Assembly (NCBI RefSeq): GCF_023073715.1
Contig: NZ_JADPKA010000095.1
Location: 186,001 to 250,000 of the forward strand
Direction: 5' to 3'
Origin: Bradyrhizobium sp. 164
GTDB taxonomy: Bacteria; Pseudomonadota; Alphaproteobacteria; Rhizobiales; Xanthobacteraceae
DNA: 64,000 bases
In this document: positions 54,288 to 63,420 of the stretch, one piece after another
Layout of the letters: every line of letters starts with the position of its first letter
Position numbering within the stretch: the first letter of the stretch is position 1
Notes under the pieces: generated by a model
Seen by the model: only the letters and a program-made list of their open reading frames with translations
What the model was told of the DNA's origin: nothing
Database searches by the model: none
Position numbers and translations under genes: made by a program

Positions 54288-54467
54288 TCAGGCCGCCGAT
54301 CCGCCAGCCAAGGCGCGCTGCTCCGGCCCCTCCGCCTTCGGATTGACGTCGATGCCCTTGTCCGCCTGCCAGCTGCCGGCGAGACGGCGGAGCGGACCGA
54401 GATTGGCAAGGCCGTCGGGCGAAACGTCCTCGGGCTCGGTGAAGATGTCGGCGGCAAGAGGGAGCAC
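54288..54467 (-). pseudogene. 5' remnant of a FABP-like/nitrobindin-type gene
   Basis: From a GTG at 54467 to a stop at 54288 the minus strand encodes 59 residues. These include LGPLRRLAGSWQADKGIDV and NPKAEGPEQ, which resembles the N-terminal part of the heme-binding beta-barrel (DUF1794, nitrobindin-like) family, where an intact member is roughly 160-200 residues. Here the resemblance stops after Gly-Pro-Glu-Gln and the frame ends 9 codons later. I infer a deletion that removed the rest. The reductase gene begins 15 bases downstream. Confidence 0.45.
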
Positions 54468-54727
54468 GGGGGCCTCGCGGGATTGCGAGGAGCAGCAATA
54501 GCACGGAGGCGGGAACGCGGCTCGTGCTCAAGTCTCACAATTGCGAATGGACATAGGCGCCACGCGCAGACGGTTGTTGGAAGGACCTTGCCAAGTGAGC
54601 GAAGTGGAGCTGAGCCTCCTCAGCCTTAAGCTTTGGTTGGGGCAAAGCTCAATTCTTCAGCTGACGACATCCGTGTGACCACGGAGGTCGGCTGGAAGCG
54701 ATACCTTTGGTCATCTGTCCCGGCCTC

Positions 54728-55507
54728 TCACATCGCGCGTGCCAGAACGATCGTGCCGGACAGGATGAGGACCGCGCCCGCCGCATAACTCAATCGCCGG
54801 CCGAGCGGCAGCAGTTTCTCAGCGGCGACATAGAGCGCAATGCCGACGACCCAGGCTAGATTCATCGCGCCGCCGACGAACAGCAATGCCATCAGAAACC
54901 AGCAGCAGCCGACGCAATAGCTGCCGTGGCGAAGTCCCATCCGCAAAGCTCCGCGCGTGCCGGGCCGCCAATGCCGGCTGAGAAACAGCAGCGGGCTCTC
55001 GCAGTAGCGCAGGCACGCATGTTTGAGCGGCGTGAACTGGTAGAGGCCTGCGGCAAGCAGAATGCTGCCGCCGAAGATTGCGCTGGTGCTGGTCATCGCC
55101 ATCGACAGCAATCCCAAGCGTTCCAACACCGATTGCGCCAGGACCGCAACGACACTGAACCCCGCCCATGTCACGAGATAACCGGCGAGAAAGATCCAGG
55201 CATCGATTGCGGCCCGGGATGCAGTCTCCTGCTTGCGCTTGACGGTCGCATACAAGAGAACGGTGGGCGCCGCGCTCGGCGCCATCATCGCGATCATCAT
55301 CACCCACCACATCACGAACAGCAGCGCAGCGTAGAGTGGCGTCCACGGCATTGGCGCCATGTCCGGCATGGCGGTCATCATCTCGGTGTCCATGCCGGCG
55401 CCCCCCGCGAGATAGGCCCAGGCGAGCGCCGCCACTGTGGCGGTCCCGATTGCGACGATCAGCCGGTCGCGCTGAAGTAGGCGTTCCAGCATCAAGCGCC
55501 CCCGCAT
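54728..55507 (-). CDS. DUF2182 predicted metal-binding integral membrane protein
   Basis: A protein of 259 residues with about seven hydrophobic helices. It has MWWVMMIAMMAPSAAPTVLL near 66-85, LKHACLRYCESP near 161-172 and LRHGSYCVGCCWFLMALLF near 192-210, the Cys/His/Met-rich motifs of DUF2182. A loop near 39-54 has six Met among 16 residues (MDTEMMTAMPDMAPMP), which could bind Cu or another soft metal. It follows DUF1326 by 63 bases; the two families are often neighbours. Confidence 0.87.
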   Translation of the reverse strand: MRGRLMLERLLQRDRLIVAIGTATVAALAWAYLAGGAGMDTEMMTAMPDMAPMPWTPLYAALLFVMWWVMMIAMMAPSAAPTVLLYATVKRKQETASRAAIDAWIFLAGYLVTWAGFSVVAVLAQSVLERLGLLSMAMTSTSAIFGGSILLAAGLYQFTPLKHACLRYCESPLLFLSRHWRPGTRGALRMGLRHGSYCVGCCWFLMALLFVGGAMNLAWVVGIALYVAAEKLLPLGRRLSYAAGAVLILSGTIVLARAM

Positions 55508-55570
55508 GGACTTTTCCAGGATCGCGATGAGGAGCCGACACCGAGGCCTCGTCTCGATGTCAGCGCCGCA

Positions 55571-56203
55571 TCATGCCGCAATGCCCTCGGGCGTTTGCAC
55601 GACATTGGCGAGCGAGCTGTGCGTGCCCTGGGTCTCGAACGGGATCGCACCGGTCGAGCGGATGTTGGCGGACGCGATCTCGGCAGCCCTGTGCTCGAAT
55701 CCCTCGGGCATCACCACCTGGATGCGGTGCGGATCACCCGTCACCGGATTCCTGATCGGCTCGACGTCGGTCTCGAGCACGCCCGTGGCGACGAGTTTTG
55801 CGACGCGGCCGTCCTTGTCGAAGGAAAATTCGAAGGGGGCGAAAATCGGATCGTGGATCTTGGTGACGATGAGGCTGACAATCTGAAAAAGCGTACCCTC
55901 GGCCGAATGTTTGCCTGAAAAGATATTGAACAACGCCTGGCGCTGTTCCGGCGCGGCGCGTTCGTCGATGATGGGCTGGATTGTCCCGTTGCCTTCATGC
56001 AGCGGGCCGGGGAAATCGACCGTGATCGCGAAGCACAGACCGTCGAGCCTGGTTCCTTCGAAATGTCCTTTGGCGATCCGCATGCCGAACATTCCCTTGC
56101 AATAGCCCTTGGTCGGCGGCGCATTGAAATCGCAGGGGCAGCCAAACGCGCAGGTGCAATTCTTCATCCATTCGCCTTCGAGACGCCAGTCCGATGCAGC
56201 CAT
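55571..56203 (-). CDS. DUF1326 family protein
   Basis: A protein of 210 residues. The N-terminus has WMKNCTCAFGCPCDFNAPPT (about 12-31), with a Cys-x-Cys-x-x-x-Cys-x-Cys cluster, then YCKGMFGMRI. This Cys pattern is the hallmark of DUF1326 and suggests a metal or redox site. No signal peptide is seen. It is upstream of the DUF2182 membrane protein on the same strand, forming a two-gene operon. Its function is unknown. Confidence 0.87.
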   Translation of the reverse strand: MAASDWRLEGEWMKNCTCAFGCPCDFNAPPTKGYCKGMFGMRIAKGHFEGTRLDGLCFAITVDFPGPLHEGNGTIQPIIDERAAPEQRQALFNIFSGKHSAEGTLFQIVSLIVTKIHDPIFAPFEFSFDKDGRVAKLVATGVLETDVEPIRNPVTGDPHRIQVVMPEGFEHRAAEIASANIRSTGAIPFETQGTHSSLANVVQTPEGIAA

Positions 56204-56848
56204 GGCACATCTCCCAATGTGAGCGAGGGACGCGGCAGCCGTAGACGAATTTTTTCAGCGTTATGTCGAAGCCTTGCGAGAAAGTGCGAGCGGGATCGAA
56301 TCCGATCAGAAGGCCGGCATCGCGGGAAAGTCTGTGGCTAGCTGCCATTTACCGTCCTATGGCCAAGAGCATATCAGCTGCAGCCGGGCGCGTACAGCGA
56401 ACGGATGCGGCAGAGCAGCCGGCTCTTGAGACGTCGAACTGCCACCTTTCAGGCCATCTGCAGCGATGCTGGCTCAGTGCCGCATTGAAGTGGCCCGGCG
56501 GAGGTGGCGCTCATTTGCGCAACGCTGGCTTGCTAGACGGTTCGGGCGTCGATGCCGATGCCGACGTTACCCGGCGCCGTGATGAGCGAGAAGGCGGCCT
56601 GGCCGCCCAGGACCGAAAAGGGAGAGGTGTAGGTGATGCCAAGAGCAAGGGCGTCCCATGCGCGTTGAGTCCGGTCACAACCGAGCCGCGCGCGCCATTG
56701 CTGGTGACGAAATTCTGCGCCGCTCCGGCGTTCGCCTGGAGATGCAGGTAGACCGTCGCATATGCCCAGCCAGGAACGCCCCGCGAGCGCGTAACGCGTG
56801 CCGATCTTGGCTTAGTCAGCTTCTTGCTTCAGCGCGGGAAAGCGTAGT
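56204..56848. other. Long intergenic region, no intact gene
   Basis: This 645-base gap lies between the DUF1326 gene and tRNA-Phe. The largest frame on the plus strand (56263-56751) has no family pattern and no ribosome site, and its composition is Ala/Arg-rich. A short minus-strand stretch at 56533-56640 looks like a decayed coding piece and is listed separately. Confidence 0.5.
56533..56640 (-). pseudogene. Possible decayed outer-membrane-protein fragment
   Basis: The minus strand reads GITYTSPFSVLGGQAAFSLI and TAPGNVGIGIDARTV, then a stop at 56533. The glycine/aromatic alternation resembles a beta strand of an outer-membrane transporter of the aromatic-degradation (SphA-like) type. Upstream frames contain similar beta-like text but are shifted, as if frameshifted. 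The similarity is from memory and weak. It could be chance. Confidence 0.25.
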
Positions 56849-56924
56849 TGGTGCCCAGGGGCGGAATCGAACCACCGACACTGCGATTTTCAGTCGCATG
56901 CTCTACCAACTGAGCTACCTGGGC
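56849..56924 (-). tRNA. tRNA-Phe (GAA anticodon)
   Basis: A 76-nucleotide cloverleaf with encoded CCA. The acceptor arms are GCCCAGG and CCTGGGC, the anticodon loop is CTGAAAA in the stem TGCGA/TCGCA, and the T-loop is TTCGATT. It lies 184 bases downstream of yacG on the same strand, which is the conserved place for tRNA-Phe in related genomes as I recall it. Confidence 0.97.
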
Positions 56925-57107
56925 GTGCTCCAAGAGAGGGGCCAAAGCCCATCGAGCGGGCGGTTTATAGTGGGCCGAGAGCGGCCTGTCCACCCGGCTT
57001 CGCGTGAAGGCTGCGCCGGGCGCGGCCCGGCTGTGTACAAGGTGGGGCAGTGTCGCTGCGGCTGGCGCCTGGCGCTTCCTGAACTTAACAAATCATTGAT
57101 ATTGCTT

Positions 57108-57290
57108 CTATTCTACGTCATCCACCTCGTCGTCGCGGCCGGGGATGACGTAGGAGCCCTTCAACCAGCGGTTCAGGTCGACGTCGCGGCAGCGCGAGGA
57201 GCAGAACGGGCGGGTGGCCTGCGACTGCGGCTTGCCGCAGATCGGGCAGGTCTTGAGGGGTTTGGCGGGCGTTTTGAGGTGATCGTTCAT
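57108..57290 (-). CDS. yacG: DNA gyrase inhibitor YacG (zinc-binding)
   Basis: A protein of 60 residues. The zinc site is Cys-Pro-Ile-Cys-Gly near 15-19 and Cys-Ser-Ser-Arg-Cys-Arg-Asp near 30-36, with an intervening Arg-Pro-Phe. It then has Val-Asp-Leu-Asn-Arg-Trp-Leu and an acidic tail. YacG binds GyrB and limits its activity. The length and order of motifs match the family. It is downstream of maf, in the conserved block. Confidence 0.93.
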   Translation of the reverse strand: MNDHLKTPAKPLKTCPICGKPQSQATRPFCSSRCRDVDLNRWLKGSYVIPGRDDEVDDVE

Positions 57291-57444
57291 GGTGTCGGCG
57301 CTTACACGAGGTGAAGGAGTTCAACAGCCTGTCAGGAAAACGGGTTCCTCGCGCGGCGGCGCAGGCGTTCGCGCGGCGGGCCGGTGGGGCCATTCTACTG
57401 CGCATGGGGTTGTTTCGCGATTTTTCTCGAGGGCGCTGTCGTGC

Positions 57445-58074
57445 TCACAGCGCGGTGGCGTTGAGCCAGCCGAAGCGGATCGGAAAGCCCTCGCCGCCGA
57501 GCAGGGTCGTCGTCTCGTACAGCGGCAGGCCGACTACGTTGGTGTACGAGCCGACCATCTTGACCACGAACGAGCCGGCGATGCCCTGCACCGCATAGCC
57601 GCCGGCTTTGCCGCGCCATTCGCCCGAGCCGATATAGGCCTGGATGTCGTCTTCCGACAGGCGCTTGAAGCGGACGCGGGTCTCGATCAGGCGCTGGCGA
57701 AAGGCCTCGCGCGGCGTGACGACGCAGATCGCGGTGTAGACACGGTGGTTGCGGCCCGAGAGCAGCCGCAGGCACTGCGCGGCTTCGTCGACCAGATTGG
57801 CCTTGGGCAGGATGCGGCGGCCGACCGCCACCACGGTGTCGGCAGAGAGGATGAAGGCGCCGCGCAGCTCATCATCCAGCTGCACCGATTTGAGCGCCGC
57901 ATCGGCCTTGGCCCTCGCGAGGCGGTTGGCGCAGGCGCGCGGCAGCTCGCCCCGCTTCGGCGTCTCGTCGACGTCGGCCGGCCGGAGCGCGTCCGGCTCG
58001 ATGCCGGCCTGATTGAGCAGCGCCAGGCGCCGCGGCGAACCGGAGGCAAGTACGAATTTGGGGCGGCCGAGCAT
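57445..58074 (-). CDS. maf: Maf-family nucleoside triphosphate pyrophosphatase
   Basis: A protein of 209 residues. It has [12 protein letters not shown] near 9-20, the active-site loop Asp-Glu in [10 protein letters not shown] near 38-47, and Leu-Ser-Ala-Asp-Thr-Val-Val near 82-88, as in Maf/YhdE enzymes that hydrolyse dTTP, UTP or modified nucleotides, usually to prevent misincorporation. It is cytoplasmic. It is preceded by the phosphatase gene with 154 bases between. Confidence 0.93.
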   Translation of the reverse strand: MLGRPKFVLASGSPRRLALLNQAGIEPDALRPADVDETPKRGELPRACANRLARAKADAALKSVQLDDELRGAFILSADTVVAVGRRILPKANLVDEAAQCLRLLSGRNHRVYTAICVVTPREAFRQRLIETRVRFKRLSEDDIQAYIGSGEWRGKAGGYAVQGIAGSFVVKMVGSYTNVVGLPLYETTTLLGGEGFPIRFGWLNATAL

Positions 58075-58228
58075 CAGGTGATTTGGGGGATGAAGCGGGG
58101 TGAATTGCGCGCGGAACCTATCGGAAGGGGGCCGGTTTCACAACCCGGGAACCGGAGGTTTGGTGATTCGAGGTTGCCAACACGCGTGTGCCTGCGCTCT
58201 GTGACGCGGGTGTTACGCACGCCGCATG

Positions 58229-58696
58229 CTATCCGCTCGCCGCACCCACCTTCGCGAACCGCCTGCGGATGCGCATCAAGAGCTGATCGCAAACCTCGCG
58301 ATAGGCGGCGAGCTTCTGGTCACGGCTGCCTTCGATGGTGGTGGGATCCTGCGTCGGCCAGTATTCGACCTCGGCAGCGAGCGTGCGGGTCAGCTCAAGC
58401 GCCTTGTGGTGGGCCTCCGGCGACAATGTGATGATGAGGTCGAAGTTCAGGCCCTCCCAATCCTCCAGCTCCTCGAAGGTCTGCGGCTTGTGGGCGGAGA
58501 TGTCCTGGCCGAGTTCGGCCATCACCGACACCGCAAATGGATCGAGGTCGCCCTTCCTGGCACCGGCCGACTTCACGTAGAGGCCCTGCGGAAACATGTG
58601 CTGCAACAGGCTCTCGGCCATCGGCGAGCGCACGCTGTTCATCGCGCAGGCGAACAGCACCGATTGCGGATCGCGTGCGCGTGGCGGCGCCGCCAT
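58229..58696 (-). CDS. Low-molecular-weight phosphatase (ArsC-like/LMW-PTP fold)
   Basis: A protein of 155 residues. The P-loop is VLFACAMNSVRSPMAE, with Cys17 and Arg23 in Cys-x5-Arg-Ser form, and the general acid is in Trp-Pro-Thr-Gln-Asp-Pro near 114. It may dephosphorylate a protein or small substrate or reduce arsenate; the usual arsenate-reductase extra cysteines are not evident. It starts 5 bases after the UPF0262 gene's stop, so it is in the operon. Confidence 0.88.
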   Translation of the reverse strand: MAAPPRARDPQSVLFACAMNSVRSPMAESLLQHMFPQGLYVKSAGARKGDLDPFAVSVMAELGQDISAHKPQTFEELEDWEGLNFDLIITLSPEAHHKALELTRTLAAEVEYWPTQDPTTIEGSRDQKLAAYREVCDQLLMRIRRRFAKVGAASG

Positions 58697-58701
58697 CGCG
58701 C

Positions 58702-59199
58702 TTAGCCTTTCCAGTGCAGGACAGTAATGAGCGTGAACAGCCGGCGCGAGGTCTCGAAATCGACCCGCACCTTGCCCTTCAGCCGCTCCTGGAGCGTGCG
58801 CGATCCCTCGTCATGGATGCCGCGGCGGCCCATGTCGATGGCCTCGATCTTGTCCGGCGTCGCGGTCCGGATCGCCTGATAATAGCTGTCGCAAATCATG
58901 AAATAGTCCTTCACGATCCGTCGGAACGGCGTCAGCGACAACAGATGCGCGACCACGGGCGTGCCGTCCTCGCGGCGAATGTCGAACATCAGGCGGTTGC
59001 CGGTGATGCCGATATGCAGCGTGAACGGGCCCTGCCCTTCGGCACCGTCGGGCGCGAACAAATTCTGCTCGATCAGGTCGTAGATCGCGATCGCGCGTTC
59101 ATGCTCGATGTCCGGCCCGGAACGGCCGATCGAGTCCTCGTCCAGCGTGACGCCGACGATGCGATTGGTCGAGTCGTCCTGTTCGGGCGGCCTTGTCAT
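58702..59199 (-). CDS. UPF0262 family protein
   Basis: A protein of 165 residues from the ATG at 59199, overlapping the hisD stop by four bases (ATGA). It has [18 protein letters not shown], then [17 protein letters not shown] and [17 protein letters not shown], the conserved text of UPF0262. The function is unknown. It is almost always next to hisD in alphaproteobacteria, as I recall, and here it is coupled in translation. Confidence 0.92.
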   Translation of the reverse strand: MTRPPEQDDSTNRIVGVTLDEDSIGRSGPDIEHERAIAIYDLIEQNLFAPDGAEGQGPFTLHIGITGNRLMFDIRREDGTPVVAHLLSLTPFRRIVKDYFMICDSYYQAIRTATPDKIEAIDMGRRGIHDEGSRTLQERLKGKVRVDFETSRRLFTLITVLHWKG

Positions 59200-60491
59200 G
59201 ACTGATTGAGGCGCAATCCAATCGAGCGCGAATGCGCGTCCAGCCCTTCCGCCTGTCCAAGCGTCATCGCGGCCGGACCTAGCGCACGCAGCTGATCCGG
59301 ACCGCATTTCAGGATCGAGGTGCGCTTGATGAAGTCGTGCACCGACAGGCCCGAGGAGAACCGCGCCGAGCGCGCTGTCGGCAGCACGTGGTTGGAGCCG
59401 CCGACATAATCGCCGATCGCCTCCGGCGTATGCGCACCGAGGAACACCGCACCTGCATTGCGGATCTTCGCGGCGAGCGCATCGGGATCGCTCGTCATGA
59501 TCTCGAGATGCTCGGCGGCGATCGCGTCCGCGAGCGGGATGGCGCCAGCAATATCCTTCACCATGATGATGGCGCCGAAATCGGCCCACGAGGCGCCAGC
59601 GATCGCAGCCCGCGGCAGCGTCTTCAGCTGCGCCGCGACCGCCTTTTCGACCTCGGCGGCAAGCCGCGCGGAATCGGTGATCAGGATCGATTGCGCGCTG
59701 GCATCGTGCTCGGCCTGTGCCAACAGATCCGCGGCGATCCAGTCGGCATTGCCGGTGTCATCGGCGATCACCAGCACCTCGGAGGGACCCGCGATCATGT
59801 CGATGCCGACCTTGCCGAACACCAGCCGCTTTGCGGCGGCGACATAGGCGTTGCCGGGCCCGACGATCTTGGCAACCGGCGCGATCGTCGCGGTGCCGTG
59901 CGCGAGCGCGGCCACGGCCTGTGCGCCGCCAACCCGGTAGATCTCCGTGACGCCGCCGAGATGGGCTGCCGCCAGCACCAGCGGGTTGAGCTTGCCGTCG
60001 GGCGAGGGCACCACCATGACGAGGCGCGCAACGCCGGCGACCTTCGCGGGCACGGCGTTCATCAGCACCGAGGAGGGATAGGCCGCGGTGCCGCCGGGCA
60101 CATAGAGGCCGGCGGATTCGATTGCGGTGTAGCGCCAGCCGAGCTCGACGCCGAGCGGGTCGGTGAAACGTTCGTCCGTCGGAAGCTGGCGGCGGTGATA
60201 GATCTCGATGCGGTCGCGCGCGAGCTTCAGCGCGTCCAGCGTCGCGGCATCACAGGCCTTTGTCGCGGCTTCGATCTCGGCGGCGGTGACGCGCAAGGAG
60301 GCGGCATCCAGCGAAAGCCGGTCGAATTTTTTCGTGGCCTCGAGCAGGGCCGCATCGCCCCGCTTAGCGACGTCGTCGACGATTGCGCGCGCGGCGGCCT
60401 CGACGTCCGCCGAGACCTCGCGCTTGGCGGCGAGGAAGGCCGCGAATCGCTGGTCAAAATCGGCGCTGCTGCGGTCGAGACGAACGGGCAT
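59196..60491 (-). CDS. hisD: Histidinol dehydrogenase
   Basis: A protein of 431 residues. The Zn and catalytic residues lie in [11 protein letters not shown] near 258-268 (Gln, His), Ala-Ala-Glu-His-Leu-Glu near 326-331, [13 protein letters not shown] near 358-370 (Asp) and SVHDFIKR near 386. It oxidises histidinol to histidine in two NAD+-dependent steps. It is separated from DUF2948 upstream by 166 bases that hold a short repeat, and overlaps UPF0262. Confidence 0.95.
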   Translation of the reverse strand: MPVRLDRSSADFDQRFAAFLAAKREVSADVEAAARAIVDDVAKRGDAALLEATKKFDRLSLDAASLRVTAAEIEAATKACDAATLDALKLARDRIEIYHRRQLPTDERFTDPLGVELGWRYTAIESAGLYVPGGTAAYPSSVLMNAVPAKVAGVARLVMVVPSPDGKLNPLVLAAAHLGGVTEIYRVGGAQAVAALAHGTATIAPVAKIVGPGNAYVAAAKRLVFGKVGIDMIAGPSEVLVIADDTGNADWIAADLLAQAEHDASAQSILITDSARLAAEVEKAVAAQLKTLPRAAIAGASWADFGAIIMVKDIAGAIPLADAIAAEHLEIMTSDPDALAAKIRNAGAVFLGAHTPEAIGDYVGGSNHVLPTARSARFSSGLSVHDFIKRTSILKCGPDQLRALGPAAMTLGQAEGLDAHSRSIGLRLNQS

Positions 60492-60603
60492 TTGGCTGGG
60501 CTTCTGGCTGGTCTTTTGGGGCGGATTGGCTCACCCGACCCTGCTCAATGGCGCGGCGGGGAAGCGGCGTCAACCCTTGGGCCGGGTCGTTTCCCTCCGC
60601 TGC

Positions 60604-60625
60604 CGTCCTGGCTTTCGCCAGGACG
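60604..60625. repeat. Short hairpin repeat between hisD and DUF2948
   Basis: Nine-base arms CGTCCTGGC and GCCAGGACG around TTTC. The outer GCTGC and GACAGC extend the pairing. It is like other short intergenic hairpins in the window and could act as a processing or attenuation signal in this operon. Confidence 0.65.
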
Positions 60626-60657
60626 ACAGCGGAATGCGTTGGCTTGGCATGCCATTC

Positions 60658-61101
60658 TCACCCCTCGATCCCCGGGCCCGCCCCCAGCGCGTCCGCCCCG
60701 AGGTCGGTCAGCTCGCATTCCAGGCATTCGACGTCGAGGCGGATGGCGCCGCCCTGGGCGAACAGAAGCAGGGCACTGCCGCCGGGCTCCTCGTTGCGGC
60801 CACCCTGGGGGTGAAACTCGATGCCGACGAGGTCCAGCACCTTGTCCGGTGCGGCGAGGTCGATGTTGCGCGACTTGCAGGCAAGCACGCGGTCGAAGCG
60901 GAGCGCGGCGACCAGCCGGCGCGGCTCGGTCTCGCCTTCCAGCGTCTGCTCCCAGTCGAGCCGGCTCATGCCGACGACAAGCCGCTTCTCGCTCTGCCGC
61001 CAGATGATGTCGGAGGCCTGGACACGGGCGTCCTGGACATGGGTCGAGATGACAGCGAGATCGTCGGCGTCAAGTGCGATCAGTTTGAGCTGGGGAGACA
61101 T
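60658..61101 (-). CDS. DUF2948 family protein
   Basis: A protein of 147 residues. It has LKLIALDADDLAVISTHVQD, then VLACKSRNIDLA and LDLVGIEFHPQG, matching DUF2948, a family of unknown function placed upstream of hisD in alphaproteobacteria (often after murA). The start ATG at 61101 has GGAGAAG 8-10 bases upstream. It is cytoplasmic, and the tail Gly-Ala-Gly-Pro-Gly is flexible. Confidence 0.87.
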   Translation of the reverse strand: MSPQLKLIALDADDLAVISTHVQDARVQASDIIWRQSEKRLVVGMSRLDWEQTLEGETEPRRLVAALRFDRVLACKSRNIDLAAPDKVLDLVGIEFHPQGGRNEEPGGSALLLFAQGGAIRLDVECLECELTDLGADALGAGPGIEG

Positions 61102-61319
61102 CGCCGACGCTTCTCCTTCAAGGGCGGACGGGACTCAACGCGCGCGAGCGCCGAACTTTCCGCACCAAACTAACTGCGCGGCGGACTAGAGGCTATTGAT
61201 ATCCTCCGTTTTCAGCATCTTCGCGGATACCTCTGCCGCGCGACGCGGGTCATGGCGCGGTCGATCTGCTCGGCTCGAGGTGACGAGCGATGGTGAGATC
61301 CGGCGGAGCACGCGAAGCT

Positions 61320-62144
61320 TCACTCCCTGAAGAACGCCAGGAGGTCCGCGTTGATGGTCTCGGCGTGCGTGGTCGGCATGCCGTGGGGGAAGCCTTTGTA
61401 GGTCTTGAGGATGCCTTTTTTTAACAGCTTGGCCGACAGCGGCGCGGAATCGGCGTAAGGCACGATCTGGTCGTCGTCGCCGTGCATGACCAGCACCGGC
61501 ACGTTGATCTTCTTCAGGTCCTCGGTGAAGTCGGTCTGCGAGAACGCGACGATGCCGTCGTAATGCGCTTTTGCGCCGCCCATCATGCCCTGGCGCCACC
61601 AGTTCTGGATCACCGCTTCCGACGGCTTTGCGCCGGGACGATTGTAGCCATAGAACGGGCCGGCGGGCAGGTCGCGATAGAATTGCGTGCGGCTGGCCGC
61701 GAGTTGCGCCTGGAGGTCGTCGAACACGCTCTTCGGCAGGCCGCCGGGATTGGCCGCGGTCTGCACCATCAGCGGCGGCACTGCGGCCAGGATCGCCGCT
61801 TTCGCGACGCGGCTCTCGCCGTGGCGCGCGATGTAGTGCACGACCTCGCCGCCACCGGTGGAGTGGCCGACATGGAAGGCGTTCTTGAGGTCGAGATGGG
61901 CGGTCAGCGCGGCAAGGTCGTCGGCGTAATGATCCATGTCGTGGCCGTCGGCGACCTGCGCCGAGCGGCCGTGGCCGCGGCGGTCATGCGCGATGACGCG
62001 GTAGCCATGCGAGACGAAGAACAACATCTGCGCGTCCCAGTCGTCGGCCGAGAGCGGCCAGCCATGACTGAACACGATCGGCTGGCCCGAGCCCCAATCC
62101 TTGTAGAAGATCGCGACGCCGTCTTTGGTGGTGATGGTGGGCAT
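61320..62144 (-). CDS. Alpha/beta hydrolase (haloperoxidase/arylesterase-like)
   Basis: A protein of 274 residues from the ATG at 62144, with AGGAG upstream. It has the oxyanion segment [12 protein letters not shown] near 28-39, the nucleophile Gly-His-Ser-Thr-Gly-Gly near 94-99, the acid Asp in GDDDQIV near 225 and His in MPTTHAE near 254. It is the non-heme chloroperoxidase type, usually an esterase in practice. It is transcribed with a membrane protein gene 19 bases upstream. Confidence 0.9.
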   Translation of the reverse strand: MPTITTKDGVAIFYKDWGSGQPIVFSHGWPLSADDWDAQMLFFVSHGYRVIAHDRRGHGRSAQVADGHDMDHYADDLAALTAHLDLKNAFHVGHSTGGGEVVHYIARHGESRVAKAAILAAVPPLMVQTAANPGGLPKSVFDDLQAQLAASRTQFYRDLPAGPFYGYNRPGAKPSEAVIQNWWRQGMMGGAKAHYDGIVAFSQTDFTEDLKKINVPVLVMHGDDDQIVPYADSAPLSAKLLKKGILKTYKGFPHGMPTTHAETINADLLAFFRE

Positions 62145-62163
62145 TGCTAGGCTCCTTGAACGA

Positions 62164-62673
62164 TCAGGCAAACGCCATCGGCCTGAAGCGGCGCCAGGCG
62201 CCGATGGTGAGCAGCACGAAGAACACCAGCACGATGCCCTGCACCACCGCGAACACCGGACCCGACGGTGGCGCCGGCGGCACGGCGGGCGCGAGCGCGG
62301 CGAGCGCCGGCACCTTCAGGAACGACTGGATGACCAGCACGAAGACGTTGAAATAGAGCGAGACCATCGCGGTCACGATATAGACCGGGCGCCAGGCACC
62401 TGCGAGCTTCATCCCGTAGAGCGCGATGCAGGCGATCGCGAGCAGCAACAGCGAGATGATGCCGATGACGTGCGACGGCAGCAGCTTCTCGAACGGAAAC
62501 AGGAAGCCGGTCGCGCTGGTCAGGATCGTGAACAGCAGGAAGATCGCGGTGAGGCCCGGCATCGACTTCGAGCCGAGCAGGCCGAACATCACGACGAGGC
62601 CCGCGACGATGGCAATCAGGCTGATGACGACATGGATCATCGTAAAGGCGGACAGGCTCAACCCAAGCACCAT
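62164..62673 (-). CDS. Integral membrane protein, unknown function
   Basis: A protein of 169 residues with about five hydrophobic helices (7-29, 37-58, 66-86, 95-115 and 137-158). It is followed by a polar end Trp-Arg-Arg-Phe-Arg-Pro. It has no obvious catalytic motif. It is upstream of the esterase gene, so the two are probably an operon; a role in stress or lipid handling is speculation. Confidence 0.75.
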   Translation of the reverse strand: MVLGLSLSAFTMIHVVISLIAIVAGLVVMFGLLGSKSMPGLTAIFLLFTILTSATGFLFPFEKLLPSHVIGIISLLLLAIACIALYGMKLAGAWRPVYIVTAMVSLYFNVFVLVIQSFLKVPALAALAPAVPPAPPSGPVFAVVQGIVLVFFVLLTIGAWRRFRPMAFA

Positions 62674-62873
62674 GACGTCTCTCCTACGTGTCCAGCATTG
62701 AGATCAGGCGATTGATATTACGGTCCTCATCGGATTGCCACATGCGATGGCGCCGCACATGCCCCCCGAGCCATGCGCCATCGTGCGAAGTGACAAACGC
62801 GTGCTCGGATTTTTTGCAGCGCTGTCACAAACGACAGCAGGTTTTCGACGAACTTGAATCATCTTCGGCAAGA

Positions 62874-62896
62874 GCGGCCCGCGATATGTGGGCCGC
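62874..62896 (-). terminator. Terminator after the EthD gene
   Basis: The stem GCGGCCCGC (62874-62882) and GTGGGCCGC (62888-62896) has a GATAT loop, with one G:T pair. On the minus strand it is followed by TCTT. It lies 14 bases after the stop of the EthD gene. Confidence 0.65.
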
Positions 62897-62909
62897 CCTT
62901 GCGCGTGGT

Positions 62910-63218
62910 TCACACTTCCTTGGTGTCGAAGATCAGCAGGTCGGCGCCGCCGCTGGCGAATTTCGGCACGTCGCCCGCTGCCGCCTTGCCTTCTGCGCTG
63001 CCGAATGCCGCCTGGATGGCGGCCACGCTGTCGAAAGTGAGAATTGCGACGAGGTGGACTCCGGAAGGACCAGCGGGAGAGCCGACCGGGCCGGTGCTGA
63101 CCGCGTACTTCTTCAAGCCGGGCAGTTTCTTGGCAAGCGGAATGTGGGTCTCGGCATAATGCTTGTCGAAGGCCGCAGCATCCTTGGGCGTCTTGTAGAG
63201 GACGACGAGTTCAGCCAT
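62910..63218 (-). CDS. EthD family protein
   Basis: A protein of 102 residues with an EthD/dimeric alpha-beta-barrel pattern: LVVLYKTPKDAAAFDKHYAE, then HIPLAKKLPGLKKY, and a late DVPKFASGGADLLIF. Such proteins often work next to oxygenases or as small enzymes. It is soluble, and GGAGG lies upstream of its start. The next gene upstream is separated by a family A repeat. Confidence 0.87.
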   Translation of the reverse strand: MAELVVLYKTPKDAAAFDKHYAETHIPLAKKLPGLKKYAVSTGPVGSPAGPSGVHLVAILTFDSVAAIQAAFGSAEGKAAAGDVPKFASGGADLLIFDTKEV

Positions 63219-63251
63219 TTAGTCCTCCCTGTGAAACTTGTTGTGTTTAGA

Positions 63252-63364
63252 TCCTCATGGTGAGGAGCGTGCGAAGCACGCGTCTCGAACCATGAAGGCC
63301 CGGCTGTGACAGCTGGGCCTCGATCCTTCGAGACGCCGCTGTCGCGGCTCCTCAGGATGAGGGG
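63252..63364. repeat. Palindromic intergenic repeat, family A copy 3
   Basis: About 113 bases, beginning TCCTCATGGTGAGGAGCG, through CGCGTCTCGAACCATGAAGG, then ATCCTTCGAGACGCCG, and ending CTCCTCAGGATGAGGGG. It matches the 23944-24047 copy in block order and much of the sequence, and so shows a repeat family in this genome. Confidence 0.82.
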
Positions 63365-63420
63365 ATAGTCCGCGGGATGTCGCACGATGACAACCCATAT
63401 TCCGCTTGTCTTCTGCTTGC

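Noticed and set aside
58074-58292. A 72-codon minus-strand frame in the place where infA would be
   Set aside because: The length matches IF1 by coincidence, but the sequence has no IF1 pattern and it overlaps the phosphatase gene.
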